The position numbers and the translations under genes were made by a program. The notes under the pieces were generated by a model. That model saw nothing but the letters and a program-made list of their open reading frames with translations. It did no database searches and was not told the DNA's origin. Positions 10,901-21,185 of a stretch of DNA of 64,000 bases are shown here, in pieces. Each line of letters opens with the position of its first letter. The stretch's first letter is position 1. This DNA is from Hippasteria phrygiana (Eukaryota; Echinodermata; Asteroidea; Valvatida; Goniasteridae): contig JAZGUH010000205.1 of the NCBI GenBank assembly GCA_037893225.1, forward strand, positions 62,001 through 126,000, read 5' to 3'.

Positions 10901-11767
10901 GTGTTGCGTAACAAAGAAAGACCCTGTCTTTCAGATACATTATCCCACAGAAAAAATGCACGGGGCGAGATCTGGGAATCTCGGGGCCATTCCGTATCGT
11001 GATGCAGAGCAATGATTCTTTGTCCTACAGTTGCTGTATAAACCGCTCTCGTGATGACTCTTCGATTGGCCGGATGCATTTTTGGCCCACCACAACCGAC
11101 GCAAAATGCCTTTTCATGCTACCTCGCTTCGCTCATACGCATGAAAAACAGTTTGATTATACAGAACGTCATAAATAAGGAGAAAGGAGACAATAAATCC
11201 ATTTCAGAATTGTATATGTACATAATGGGGTTTGGTCTGCGCACAGTCACGCAGTATGTCCACCGCACATCATAACGATAGGGGCCTATACATCATATTA
11301 CTACACGGCATCTGCCTGTATGGTCCTCATCTGAGAACTAACATCTTTTCTTTTGCATGGAAAACCGTTTATACATTCAATATACCAATGTCGCCTGCTT
11401 AACAAAAAAAACCAAAACCCAGAACAAATCTACAAACGAAAACTCTTAACCCATGGGGCTTTCCACTCCCATCTGGGAAATTGCAATCTTCCAGCAAAAT
11501 ACCTCGCTATTGTCATCTGACTCGAGGTAAATTTTCGTCAAAAAAATGTGCCGATGTTATGGTTAAAACGTCATTGATGACAAAACTGCTTTAGCGACAG
11601 ATAGCCTATCTTCCAATTCATGTTTGACATATCTATTTGACATATCTATTTTTGGCTGTTGTCGTTTCCCAACGACCATGCTGAAGGTTCAATTTCTCTG
11701 GTACACCATTGTTGGCGAGGTGCGATGCACCGCCCAACATGCCGTAATCTTTAACATGGGCTTCAAG
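10901..11767. other. No recognised feature
   Basis: Mixed composition with an A-rich stretch near 11400. ORFs are at most 74 codons and unrecognised. Confidence 0.4.
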
Positions 11768-12000
11768 AAACAACTCTCTACAATGGAGGTTCAGAAGTGG
11801 CCATCTGCTTTTCTGCTAGCAGAAAAGCTGATTGATCGTTTTCGTCACGGCCGTTCAAAAGTGGCCATCTGCTTTTCTGCCAGCAGAAACTGAGCCGAAT
11901 TACTTTTGAGGCTTGCCGGCCACTCCAGTACCCGCCAAAAATGGACGGTTTCGAGTGACTCCGCCTCCGGCTTACGGATACAATCCAAAGCCCGAATTTA
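11768..12000 (+). repeat. Hairpin-module repeat (partial copy)
   Basis: Two units open with GGTTCAGAAGTGG or CGTTCAAAAGTGG and contain CTTTTCTGCTAGCAGAAAAG, a perfect palindrome. The tail, from about 11889 (GAGGCTTGCCGGCCACTCC), is shared with 15609-16050. It ends where the THAP-element terminus begins. Confidence 0.75.
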
Positions 12001-12329
12001 TTAAAGACCAACTAAAACGCCCAATCTCTTTTGACTTTTTGGACTTATCTGATAGTTTATGCCTCCCCAAAACTAATGTAACAAGTTTCATGATTCTGAA
12101 AAAACAAAAAAAATGTTTTGGAGCCTTTTCCTTCTGAGCCACTTTGACTCGATTCAGAAAAGGCCGAGGTCAACTGCGTGCCGTATCGCGCGAGTGATGA
12201 CGTATACGTGTAGAAACATATGACGTCAATGTATTATACGACGATGTTTTATGTAGAGTCTTTGTCTAAGGCTAGTATTACTTGCTGTGCTTTTTGCACA
12301 TGATTCAGGTGTAACACTTCGGTAAACAT
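12001..12329 (-). mobile_element. Detached terminus of the THAP-type element
   Basis: Inverted relative to 18400-18753 and about 85-90% similar by eye. It begins AAAGACCAACTAAAACGCC and contains GATAGTTTATGCCTCCCC, then GGTCAACTGCGTGCCGTATC. The second element end and the THAP frame are missing. It is cut at 12330 by the foldback element. Confidence 0.75.
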
Positions 12330-13102
12330 ATTCCTGAGGTGTTAGCAATTTCTAAAGTATATAACAAGGCTTACTAAATGCTGAATTCGTCCGGCTGTGA
12401 GGTCTTCAAAAATGACAAATGCTCCAAAACCTTCCAAAACGTTTTTACATGGAGGACGCCATCTTGTATTTGTCGCTAGGATCGAGAGAAGTCGGGGCAC
12501 CCGGCGGTTGTAGAAAATTGTCTGCTCATGAATTATGCATGAGTATGTACGACGCGCGGTTGTTTCGTGAGAAGTCACGGCACTGGTCTTGTTATGAATT
12601 ATGCATAAAACGCCTCATGCATAATTCATAACAAGACCAGTTTCTGCCATATGATGCGCGATATGGGGCAGAGCGATCCCCCTCTTTTGTGTTGGTCATT
12701 GTGTTCCCGGAATCTCAGGAAGTCTAGGGGGGATGTGTTAGGTAACAATAGTCTGGAGAGTGTATATGGTATAGGGACAAAAAGGGGGGTACCCCTCTGC
12801 CCCATATCGTGCTGGGTATAGTTTCTGCAGCCGCCGAGTATGGTGCCCTGACTTCTCACGGAACAACCGCGCGTCGTACATGACATGCTATCATGCATAA
12901 TTCATGACAGACCATTTTCTACAATCGCCGGGTGCCCCGACTTCTCTCGATCCTAGCGATGAATACAAGATGGCGTCCTCCATGTAAAGACGTTTTGGAA
13001 GGTTTTGGAGCATTTGTCATTTTTGAAGACCTCACAGCCGGACGAATTCAGCATTTAGTAAGCCTTGTTAAATACTGTAGAAATTAGTAACATCTCAGGA
13101 AT
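12330..13102. mobile_element. Large foldback element with nested MITE
   Basis: Arms of about 310 and 285 bp (12330-12640 and 12816-13102) are inverted copies. The outer end is ATTCCTGAGGTGTTAGCAA and its complement. A TTATGAATTATGCATAA-type palindrome at 12593-12640 forms a secondary hairpin within the left arm. The CACGATATGGGG MITE (12656-12813) occupies the centre. Non-coding. Confidence 0.8.
12656..12813. mobile_element. MITE, AGCACGATATGGGG family, copy 2 (inverted)
   Basis: Reverse-complement copy of 5840-5999 over its full length, with ends GCGCGATATGGGGCAGAG and CTGCCCCATATCGTGC. It is inserted in the centre of the foldback element. Confidence 0.85.
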
Positions 13103-13139
13103 ACAATGATGTATTTGAAAGTGTTCAGCGATAAGAATT

Positions 13140-13336
13140 TGGGGAGATATATCTATTTATAGCTGGAAATCGTTGGAAAACGATATAAATTTCCACTTTT
13201 CTTGACAACGACAGCACACCTAGTGCCATCATTTCACAGGATGATTGAGACTTCTATTAACTTACAGTCTAGTAAGGTATTTCGTAATAATTCAGTAAAA
13301 CAAATGGAGGATTACCAATCGTGTACACTACCTTTA
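13140..13336. mobile_element. Family A TIR element, half copy
   Basis: Only one end of the family is present, from GCTGGAAATCGTTGGAAAAC to ACACTACCTTTAA. Confidence 0.7.
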
Positions 13337-13661
13337 AGCCATGTGTAGTCATTGTAGGCGGTAAATCGCCAGCAAAAAAAGTACTCGTGACCTGAGCTCC
13401 TCAATACATTCATGAATGCCAATATTTACTGCTGTTCGTCCAGTAATTTAGGAATTCAGTCTACCAAGTGAACTTGAGAGATTAATATTCATGGCCGAAT
13501 GGGTTCCAACGGCGCTCCCATGAAAGCATAATTATGAACGTTTTGGTTATGCATGCGTGACCGAACTGAATAATTTCATAACTGTGTTTTTGTGCTTATG
13601 CACGCTTATATCCAGTGTTGAAATTCGCAAGGTTAGAATTGTAACGTATTTATTTATTTAT
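13337..13661. other. No recognised feature
   Basis: AT-rich. No ORF or repeat structure recognised. Confidence 0.4.
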
Positions 13662-13800
13662 TATATATTTTTCTGGCAATGAAACCAACGATTTCTCCAA
13701 GTGCACATCTCGTAGGAGATATCGCATAGGCGATCTTTATTTATTTTAATTCTTTCTGGTAATGAAACCAACGATTCCTCAAAAGTGCATGGGCGATACC
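13662..13800 (+). repeat. Two-copy tandem duplication, about 86 bp
   Basis: TTTCTGGCAATGAAACCAAC at about 13669 recurs at about 13754 with one change, and both are followed by CGATT and AAGTGCA. Adjacent duplicated segment, otherwise anonymous. Confidence 0.65.
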
Positions 13801-14096
13801 CCGATACGGGGTACCTACGTATTCCCAAACAGTAAAAACTGGTTTCCATTGGAATCCTGCATGCACAGCGCACTGTAGCTCGAAAGCCCGAAGAAACCTG
13901 CAGGAAGACAACAAAGAAATGTTCAGTTTTAGAGGTGCAGGGCAAAACCCCAGAATGACATTCTGCATGGGGAAAACCCACAGAATCAGACAAAGACTGA
14001 AACCCAGTTTTTCACAGCGGTGGAAGGCGAGGAAAGTACCACTTATAGACCAACCAGAATCCCCTTGTTTTTTCTACAACTTTTCTGAAGACCTGG

Positions 14097-14241
14097 GCTC
14101 TATTTCACTAAAGTTAGGAATATTTCTATCTTGGACTTAGCATAGGAAGAATAATTGTTCCTAAGTCCAAGATAGGACTTAGGAACAATTATTCTTCCTA
14201 AGTCCAAGATAGAAATATTTCTAACTTTTATTAAATAGAGC
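14097..14241. mobile_element. Palindromic element (foldback MITE)
   Basis: GCTCTATTTCACTAAAGTTA at 14097 pairs with the sequence ending TTATTAAATAGAGC at 14241. The stem is about 65 bp with almost no loop. It contains four copies of CTAAGTCCAAGATAG or the complement. Confidence 0.85.
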
Positions 14242-15060
14242 AGAGATCAGGTCCTGAACAATCGCTTATACTTGCTATTTTTTTCGTCGTCTCCCCTAAA
14301 ATCATTATACAGTTGTTTTTTTATGTAAGTTCGTCCCAAACAAGGCTAAAAGCCGCTCGAGGTATAGGCCTACAGACCTACAAAAGGAAAAGAATCAAAG
14401 ATGCAAGAGGTAGGAATAAATATTCCTCTTGAAGCAGGAAAGCTCGTCAGATGAACGGAAACTTGCACCAGGCAAAGAATTTCGCAGAGATACAGAACGA
14501 AGGAAAGATATTGGCATATGCCTAGCTTTTTCGTTCTACAGTAGGTTCAGCTCGAGTACAGGCTGGATACAAAAAAACGAAACCGAGATATTATAAAGGA
14601 GGGCACGTTTTATAACAAGAGATATTTCCTATGATAGACCAGGATCCTTCTTTCAAAATTAATGACACGTTGATCATGTCTTAATGTTTTCGGTTGATGA
14701 GCAGTGAACAATTTTATGAAAGGTTCAAGTGAGGGCTTTGCGCCATTGTCAGTGGCTTAAATTCTGGTTGGTCCTTTTAAATACTTTTTTGAGGAAAACT
14801 TGAATGGAGAAACCTATCTTCAGATGATCAATGACCTGACGTATCCCAGTTGAAGAAACATTTCGAAAGACAGCAATAGTTTTGTTTGGCAGTTAGTCAT
14901 TGTGCTTCTTACGTAACTCGAGTATAGATCGATACCCCGCATTCCTTTCACATACCACATGTCCCCCATTATTTCAAAACACTCACTTCAGGCTCTGGCA
15001 ATCTCGCTGAATGTCCACACTAGATACGCTCTGAAGTACAAACGGTACATGTAACACGTA
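14242..15060. other. Anonymous sequence with one dispersed repeat
   Basis: 14580-14755 resembles the 3' part of the 1.2-kb repeat and its neighbour (GGAGGGCACGTTTTATAAC; TGATCATGTCTTAATGTTTT). The remainder is unrecognised. Confidence 0.45.
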
Positions 15061-15488
15061 ATGTCGACCGAACAAGCCCACACGTCGTTGATTTTCGCCA
15101 AGTTCAAAGAATACTTTGATGAGAAAGTTAACGCCATTTCTGCACCAGGGCAAGATTCGAGAGCTAAAAAATAAACTGGACGCCCAAGACCTAACAAAAC
15201 CGGGCAATGTTGCCCAATTCGAATTTTGTGGAAAACTGGAAATTGCTCTCGACAACATAAAAACCAGCTATCTCGAGAGGTGACACGGATCAGGCCATCG
15301 AAGCAATCCAACACGCTGAGCAATTGGTGGCGGACCGCAAACAGAAAATCAAGATAGCAGATTCGAGCAAGGCAGGGTGGTCGACCATTTCACACATGGA
15401 CAGAAAACAAACGGACAACCTTTCTGCAGACCAACAGAAACTTGTCAAGGCGGCCGAGGAGGAAGCACTCAAGGATATTGAAGGATGA
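15061..15488 (+). pseudogene. Broken gag-like ORF of a retroelement (YR/DIRS-type suspected)
   Basis: Reading in three successive frames gives one coherent protein of about 140 residues. It starts MSTEQAHTSLIFAKFKEYFD at 15061. A block with NVAQFEFCGKLEIALDNIK follows, then DTDQAIEAIQHAEQLVADRK, KIKIADSSKAGWSTI and an acidic KAAEEEALKDIEG end at 15488. Frameshifts lie near 15160 and 15258. The order short N-terminal helix, QFEFN-like segment, LI-A-R-K-K-I-KIAD-S--GW is one I associate with small gag-like proteins encoded beside tyrosine-recombinase or DIRS-like retroelements in cnidarians and echinoderms. That attribution is from memory of sequence style, not a search. No recombinase, RT or RNase H frame is seen next to it, so it is an isolated dead fragment. 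An unrelated host gene is possible but less likely given the surroundings. Confidence 0.5.
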
Positions 15489-15608
15489 CTCCGGCTATAC
15501 TCGAGATCCTACAGATCGTCGCCTTTTTCGAGGTAAACGTAGGCCTACTTATCTCCTCCCCATTGATACTTTGTTAATTCAGCCTGCGTGACTGTGCACA
15601 GACCATGA
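15489..15608. other. Spacer
   Basis: Sequence between the gag-like remnant and the hairpin array. Nothing recognised. Confidence 0.4.
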
Positions 15609-16050
15609 TTCAAAAGTGGACATCTGCTTTTCTGCTGTTAAAATAGCAGAAAAGCAGATTGAACGTTTTGCCAAAATGAATTTTTCTACTTTTCTACTTT
15701 TCTGCTACTAGAAAAGCAGAATTTACTTGTTACCCTACACTGGCGGTTCAAAAAGGGACATCTGCTTTTCTGCTGCAATGCTACCAGAAAAGCCGATCGA
15801 ACATTTCGAGAAAATCTATTTTTCTACTTTTCTGCTTTCCGAGAGAGCAGATCGAACGTTGTAGCCATGGCGGTTCAAAAGTGGCCATCTGCTTTTCTGC
15901 TAGCAGAAAAGCTGATTGAACGTTTTCGTCACGGCGGTTCAAAAGTGGCCATCTGCTTTTCTGCCAGCAGAAACTGAGGCGAATGCCTTTTGAGGCTTGC
16001 CGGCCACTCCAGTACCCGCCAAAAATGGACGTGACTCCGCCTCCGGCTTA
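15609..16050 (+). repeat. Tandem hairpin-module array
   Basis: Four units start TTCAAAAGTGG or TTCAAAAAGGG at 15609, 15747, 15874 and 15938. Each carries ATCTGCTTTTCTGCT followed within a few bases by the complement AGCAGAAAAGC, then GAT(T/C)GAACGTTTT. The terminal tail from about 15977 (TTTTGAGGCTTGCCGGCC) matches the copy at 11768-12000. Unit spacing shrinks from 138 to 64 bp. Confidence 0.75.
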
Positions 16051-16256
16051 CGTAATCACACAGTATGGTCGATTATCCCTCCAATCCAAAGACCGTATAT
16101 TTACGCGCCAGCCAATCAGTGGAGATAAGACTTTAAAGTGCCGACAGAGGGCGCTGGTATGAAACTGTGCCCTGTTTTCACTCTGCAACACTGGTACCCT
16201 TCTATTTGATTGAGCCCGACTGCCCTTTCTAAACGCTTCTATTTGGTCAAACAATC

Positions 16257-16500
16257 CACAAGGGAAACTGACTAGGTCAATTTGAATGCATTTTCAAAGT
16301 GAACAAAGAAACTGCCAGGAGCGGGATTCGAACTTACGACCTCCGCGTTACCGTACCGGCGCTCTACCAACTGAGCTATCTTGCCCTATCGTAAAATTGG
16401 GTGTGATCCCTGGCTATACGGAATTCTGGGTTTATGACTTCTGACTAGCGGCCACCCGAACAATTTATGAGACTGCCAACATAGGGCAAGATAGCCCTAA
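16257..16500 (-). mobile_element. tRNA-derived SINE, minus strand
   Basis: Contains CACAAGGGAAACTGACTAGG, CAAAGTGAACAAAGAAACTG, the tRNA-like body (16314-16385) and the GTGATCCCTGGCTATACGG tail region. It ends in a partial second GGGCAAGATAGC unit on the opposite strand at about 16484-16496, so the inverted arrangement of the 45-kb copy is partly present here as well. Confidence 0.75.
16314..16385 (-). other. tRNA-Thr-like body of SINE (not a functional tRNA)
   Basis: 72 nt. On the minus strand box A reads TAGCTCAGTTGG and the T-arm is eroded (TTCGAATCC intact, with substitutions around it). The acceptor stem has additional mismatches compared with the 59.8-kb copy. See 59849-59920 for the fold. 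Confidence 0.7.
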
Positions 16501-17397
16501 ATCATTAGAATTACAATCAGCAACAAACTATTAATAAAAAAGGAAGCACCATATTTTCACCACCATGCACTTGGACACATGTACATGGCGTTTAAATATA
16601 ATCAGGTAGGGCGGAACACTTTTGAAAGCCGGGGGTAGGGGGTGGGGCAAAGCAGCGCCGGTGCCGGTCGGCTGCTGCCCTTTTCTATGTTTTTCTTGTG
16701 CGGAACTGCCAAAAGGGGAGGGGGGAAATTCCCGCCGTTCCGCCGCCTATGCATATACATAATAGGCATATTTCCATTATTTCCAGTCAGACATCAGTCC
16801 AGTTTTGGACATTCCCAAGACAATTTTGGCAAAAAAGCTTAATTCTTTACATTTGTGTTGTACGTGTTTGTGTCGAGGGTCATGTTTATGGTTCACATGC
16901 ACGGGGACACACCTGCGGAGTTTCATCATCCAATCGTGGGCGATTTAATTTATTTGTGCACAAAACCAATGGCAGGAGAACAACGGAGAACAGCGGGCAA
17001 TCCTGGATGAATAATTGAAACGTTGGTTGGTGGTGAATCAATTACTAAATGGAAATTGGAGATGCTTTCGACTGACATTTTGTGGGCTGAAAGTTGGGGT
17101 CCCATTTTGCAAACAAAAACAGACACAAATCTAGTCTTCATCTCTCAAAAGAGAAGTGGGCATTTTCTTTTTCAGGAGCGTTGTATCAGGAGGGGGTTCG
17201 AGCTGGAAAATGAGAAATTCAAAAATTACATTATTCCTATTGGAAGGACCTCTCCTAAATTTTCCAAACACTATACTGCCATTAAAATTGAAAAGAAAAA
17301 CCCACACCTGAAAACAGGGCACATTGCTGTCGGCACTTCAAAGTCCTATCTTCACTGCTTGGCTGGCGCGTATTTGTATTCTTATTAGCTTCGATAT
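16501..17397. other. No recognised gene; one 121-codon ORF of unknown nature
   Basis: The + strand ORF 17023-17388 is the longest here. It reads like ordinary protein (LTD-ILWAES, ICIRRGFELENEKF style) but I recognise no domain, and it has no exon-like borders. It directly precedes the THAP element. Confidence 0.35.
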
Positions 17398-18753
17398 TGT
17401 TAAAAAGCAACTAAAACGCCAATTTTTAAATGTTTGTTTGACTTTCCCCGACAGTTTAAATACTCTTTTAACTGATGGAGATTAGTTTGCAGACGAGAGG
17501 GATTTTTTTATTTAGAAAAAAAGGGTTTTATTCTGAACCATTTATCCTGTTTCGCGAAAGCTCATTATGTATGTAAATGTATGTACGTGACCCCGTGACG
17601 TACACGTGTAGAGTCGGTTGATACTACAGCCAAACACTATGCATGTACGTACGTGGAGTTGATGCTGCTGGAAGAGTTTTGGTCGACATAACTCCTCCGT
17701 TTTCCCGTCTATTTTGTCTAATTTTGATATTATTTCAGTATGAGCATGGTTCTGAGATAATCATTATGCCTCGATCGTGTGTAGTTGGGGGTTGCACGAG
17801 GAACAGCGACAAAAACCCTGACCTAACCTTCCTGCGATTCCCAGTGCTGAATGGAGTTCAAAGGCGACAGTGCAGGGTCCGCTTTGTAGACAATACAATA
17901 TCTGATTTTCGGCTGTCGAAATGGTCGAAAATATGTGCCAAAGACTGTATTGATGATAGTGTTAGTATGAAAACTCAGCTGGGTTTGAAGGCACAATTCC
18001 GTTTGAAGGCTGGAGCTATTCCAATCCTGTCCCGGACTCACGCGCCAGACCACGACGACGTTTCCTGCGGTTGCCGGCTCGAGCAGCCAGAGCCCCGTCC
18101 GTCTCCCTGTCCACGCTCGCTTGACTCAACATGCATTGTACACGCACGGTACCGCATGCGCTGCATGCGATTGAGTCTGGTACCTTATAACAGAAATTGT
18201 GTGTATGAGAAGGTGCGGGTCCTTGGGGCTGCATAAGCAAAGTCGCCAGACTAGAGTATAGCATCAGCTCACACACAACTCACCGCGCAGGTCCCAATGA
18301 AAGCCGACTGCAAACAAAGGAAAGTATGAATCATAACTAGCTTTTCGGCAAGAACAAGCCTACAACCCCAATTCTAAATGTGTCTCACAAAGATGTCAAC
18401 AAAATATGTTTACCGTAGTGTTACACCTGAATCATGTGAAAAGATCACAGCAAGTAATACTAGCCTTAGACAAAAAAATACGTACATAAACAGACTCTAC
18501 GTAAAACATTGTCGTATAATATAGTGACGTCATATGTTTCTACACGTATACGTCAATACTCGCGCGATACGGCACGCAGTTGACCTCTGCCTTTTCTGAA
18601 TCGAGTCAAAGTGGCTCAGAAGGAAAAGGCTCAAAAACATGTTTTTCTATTTTTCAGAATCATGAAACTTGTTACATTAGTTTTGGGGAGGCATAAACTA
18701 TCAGATAAGTCCAAAAAGTCAAAAATATTTTTGGCGTTTTAGTTGGTCTTTAA
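17398..18753 (+). mobile_element. TIR element carrying a THAP-domain frame
   Basis: The left end AAAGCAACTAAAACGCC (from about 17402) is the inverted match of GGCGTTTTAGTTGGTCTTT at the right end. Looser similarity continues about 45 bp inward (CAGTTTAAATACTC against GATAGTTTATGCCTC). The right 350 bp recurs at 12001-12329. THAP DNA-binding domains are known at the N-terminus of P-type and some other transposases, so this is likely the 5' coding part of such an element with its catalytic region deleted. Confidence 0.7.
17766..18236 (+). pseudogene. THAP-type zinc-finger fragment, transposon-derived
   Basis: The frame from ATG 17766 starts MPRSCVVGGC. The THAP consensus begins M-P-x-x-C-x(2-4)-C, so C5 and C10 fit. 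A TFLRFP motif follows (the family's F-x-FP), then a basic region, W at about residue 62, ICAKDCIDDS where the family has C-x2-H, and GAIPIL where it has AVPT. The second zinc pair is damaged: the expected His is Asp. After about residue 90 the translation becomes Pro/Arg-rich and unlike any transposase, so the true coding part probably ended at a splice site or a deletion. THAP domains bind DNA sequence-specifically through a C2CH zinc module. The neighbours are the element's own terminal repeats, which supports a transposase origin rather than a host THAP gene. The ORF is open to 18236, but only the first 90 codons are interpretable. Confidence 0.75.
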
Positions 18754-18971
18754 CCCCTTGCGTACGGATGACGCAAATATGCGCAAACAAAACAGTGCCA
18801 CCAGGCCGGATGACGCAATTGGCCGCTGTTTGTGCAGTTTCAACCCATTGTTGGATTATTGTGTATGTTACGCTTGACTGCACAAACACATTGTGGCCGT
18901 TTCGCTTGGCTGTCAGAGCCGCCGCGGCACCCCGACATCTCACGTAAAATACCGTACTCAAGGGGTTTTAA
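18750..18971. mobile_element. piggyBac-type MITE, TTAA-flanked, copy 1
   Basis: TTAA at 18750-18753 and 18968-18971 flank CCCCTTGCGTACGGATGACG on the left and GTACTCAAGGGG on the right. TTAA duplication plus CCC-initial ends is the piggyBac hallmark. It is homologous to 32740-33412. The left TTAA overlaps the end of the THAP element. Confidence 0.8.
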
Positions 18972-19542
18972 CAACTAGCAGACGACATTCTTTGCAGTTT
19001 GTTGCTGCTGCACACTAACTAGATTTGACGTAGTCGATCGACTAGATGCGTTCGAGTGAAAGACAGACCACGCATGCTTTTTTTTAAATAGCAAATTGAC
19101 AAAAAGGACTAGGTCAGCAGCACCCGAACTTGCTCTGGTTCCCGCTATGATATTCTTATTGAAAAATCAATTATCGAGAGTCGGCAAACTGACAAAGCAA
19201 TCCCACTGGTAAACGATCAGTATCAAATAAACGAGGAGCGCAGGCAGTGTTGCTATGTGGACAGCGCCCTCTTTTGGTGCGCACGGAGCTTATCACCATA
19301 GCGCGCACGGCCGGCCGACAGCGCCCTCTCGCTACACACACACGCCACGGCCAAATCGCCAAGACCGTCTTGGTTATTTCGCAAGTTCTGCTCGCGAAAT
19401 CGCGAGCAGAACTGTGTGCCATTTGCATGCGCATGTGACGTAGCTGCATTATTGCATGTAAATCGCAAACACTTACTAGTCTAGTTTCTGTACTCACGAC
19501 GTCGGGTGTACGTGTCCGTACGTTACCCCTAGAACTACATGT
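18972..19542. other. Anonymous stretch with a perfect 30-bp palindrome
   Basis: 19384-19413 has 14-bp arms around AA (AGTTCTGCTCGCGA and complement). ORFs on both strands around 19171-19626 overlap one another in a GC-rich patch and are not recognised. The phrase ACAGCGCCCTCT occurs twice (19261, 19319). Confidence 0.5.
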
Positions 19543-20228
19543 ATATGGGGCTCCTACCAGTACCAGAGCCCCATAGAAAGAAGCCCAATTTCCCCATATG
19601 CTACTGCAGCAAGAATAAGAACACAATTTTCATGCACTGTGTTTACACTGTGTACACAAAAACCGCTGAAAAGTTTACCCCAAAAATCTGTGTGTTGCTT
19701 ACTTTACATCCTCAACTTGTGTACACCAAGCAAAGGATCGATCGAATCTGTCCCAATTTCAGAAAAGAAAGTGACAAAATCCCTGTAAGTTCCAGACTGA
19801 AGCAATATAAATTTACAAGAAGCAACAAGACCCAGTACAAAGGTCAGGCATGAGCCAATCACTTCACAGGGCTGTTGCTTATTCATGATTAATCTTAACA
19901 GCCCTGTGAAGTGATTGGCTTATGTCTGAACTTTGTACTGGGTCATATTGCTTCTTGAGATTCAAAATGCTTCAGTTTGGAACAGGGATTTTTTCACTTT
20001 TGTTTCTAAAATTTGGACAGATTCGACCGATCCTTTGCTTGGTGCACACAAGGTGAGGATGTAAAGTAAGCAACAGACAGATTTTTGGGGTAAACTTTGC
20101 AGCAGTTTTTGTGTGCACAGTGTAAACACAATGCATGGAAATTGTGTTCTATATTCTTGCTGTAGTAGCCTATGTGAAAAATTGGGCTTCTTTCTATGGG
20201 GCTCTGGTACATGGTAGGAGCCTCATAG
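19543..20228. mobile_element. 686-bp foldback element
   Basis: Arms 19543-19884 and 19889-20228 are inverted copies, about 88-90% identical by eye, that meet at CAGGGCTGTT and AACAGCCCTG. The outer ends are ATATGGGGCTCCTACCA and its complement. There is no ORF beyond chance. Confidence 0.85.
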
Positions 20229-21185
20229 TTAAGTTCCAGTTCCAGTTAAGTTAAGTTCCAAATATAATGAAAAGGACTCTTTTTCTTATTTAAAATATTT
20301 GTCATTGTTATTTATATCACCCACGGCCAATCAGAAAAAGCCGTGGTCAACGGGACCCGTGTTAGCGTCATTGCAATCGGAGACGAGGAAAGATCATTTT
20401 AATTTTCTTTCCCATTTCCCCTTTTCCAGGTAAATATTTTGTCCTTTTACTTTCCACGTTTCACAGTTCGTTTATTTTGAACAGTTATGTGCATGTGTAC
20501 ATCTAATTATTTCAATGATTTTAATTGTAAGTCTTGCCTTAAGAAAAGGACTCACGAGCAAGTTTTCCGGTTACATGTATATAATTTATTGAATTTGTAA
20601 TTATCCCTTATAAATCGCAAAGCCGCCTAGATTTATTGTCAAAAACAATGCATGATCCAGTAGATCTTGTGAAAGCAGTAGTTTTAAATATTTTGTTCCA
20701 TCATCTTTGGTTTGATGCTATTTTTCATCAAAGTGTATAGTTTTCCAAGGTGGCGGGCGTAAAAAACGGTTTGGCGGGAAATTACGAACAAATCAACATT
20801 TCCGCTTTCTTTATATTTATCATCAATCTACCTTAGAATTAGTTTCTACAAATAGTGTGAACGCTTATTTTATTTTATTTTATTTTATTTATTTCATTTG
20901 ATTATAAGTTTGTAAATATTAATTGGTGATTGCAATGCTGACCGGAGACGAGGAAAGATCATTTTCATTTTCTTTTCCATTTCCCGTTTTCCAGAATAAA
21001 CCAGCATAAAACAGAAAGCAGAGTCGCCGAGTCCTCTTCCCACGTTTCGACCCTTAACACCCAGGGTCACATGTACACTACTAGCCGAAAACTATACACT
21101 TTATGTTGGTAAGCAGGGGCGTTGCTGCTGCGGCGCCATTTAATTTGGGAGAATTTTCTACCACTAATGTACGTCTTTTATGACA
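20229..21185. other. Intergenic sequence with a separated direct repeat
   Basis: GGAGACGAGGAAAGATCATT at about 20379 and 20943 is followed in both places by TTCATTTTC- or TTAATTTTC-like pyrimidine-rich sequence ending TTTTCCAG. No gene recognised. A TTTTATTTTATTTTATTTAT run lies near 20870. Confidence 0.5.
20369..20438 (+). repeat. Direct repeat, first copy
   Basis: CATTGCAATCGGAGACGAGG and the following polypyrimidine. The second copy is at 20930-20993 (ATTGCAATGCTGACCGGAGA). Confidence 0.6.

Noticed and set aside
15609..16050. CRISPR-like array
   Set aside because: The units are variable in length, contain hairpins rather than unique spacers, and the genome is eukaryotic.
17023..17388. 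Possible novel 121-residue protein
   Set aside because: No domain, no neighbours, no exon signals. Its length is within chance expectation for a 64-kb window.
19171..19626. 151-codon minus-strand ORF
   Set aside because: The Cys/Arg-rich translation of a GC-rich palindromic region, with ORFs also open on the opposite strand over the same bases, is most simply compositional.
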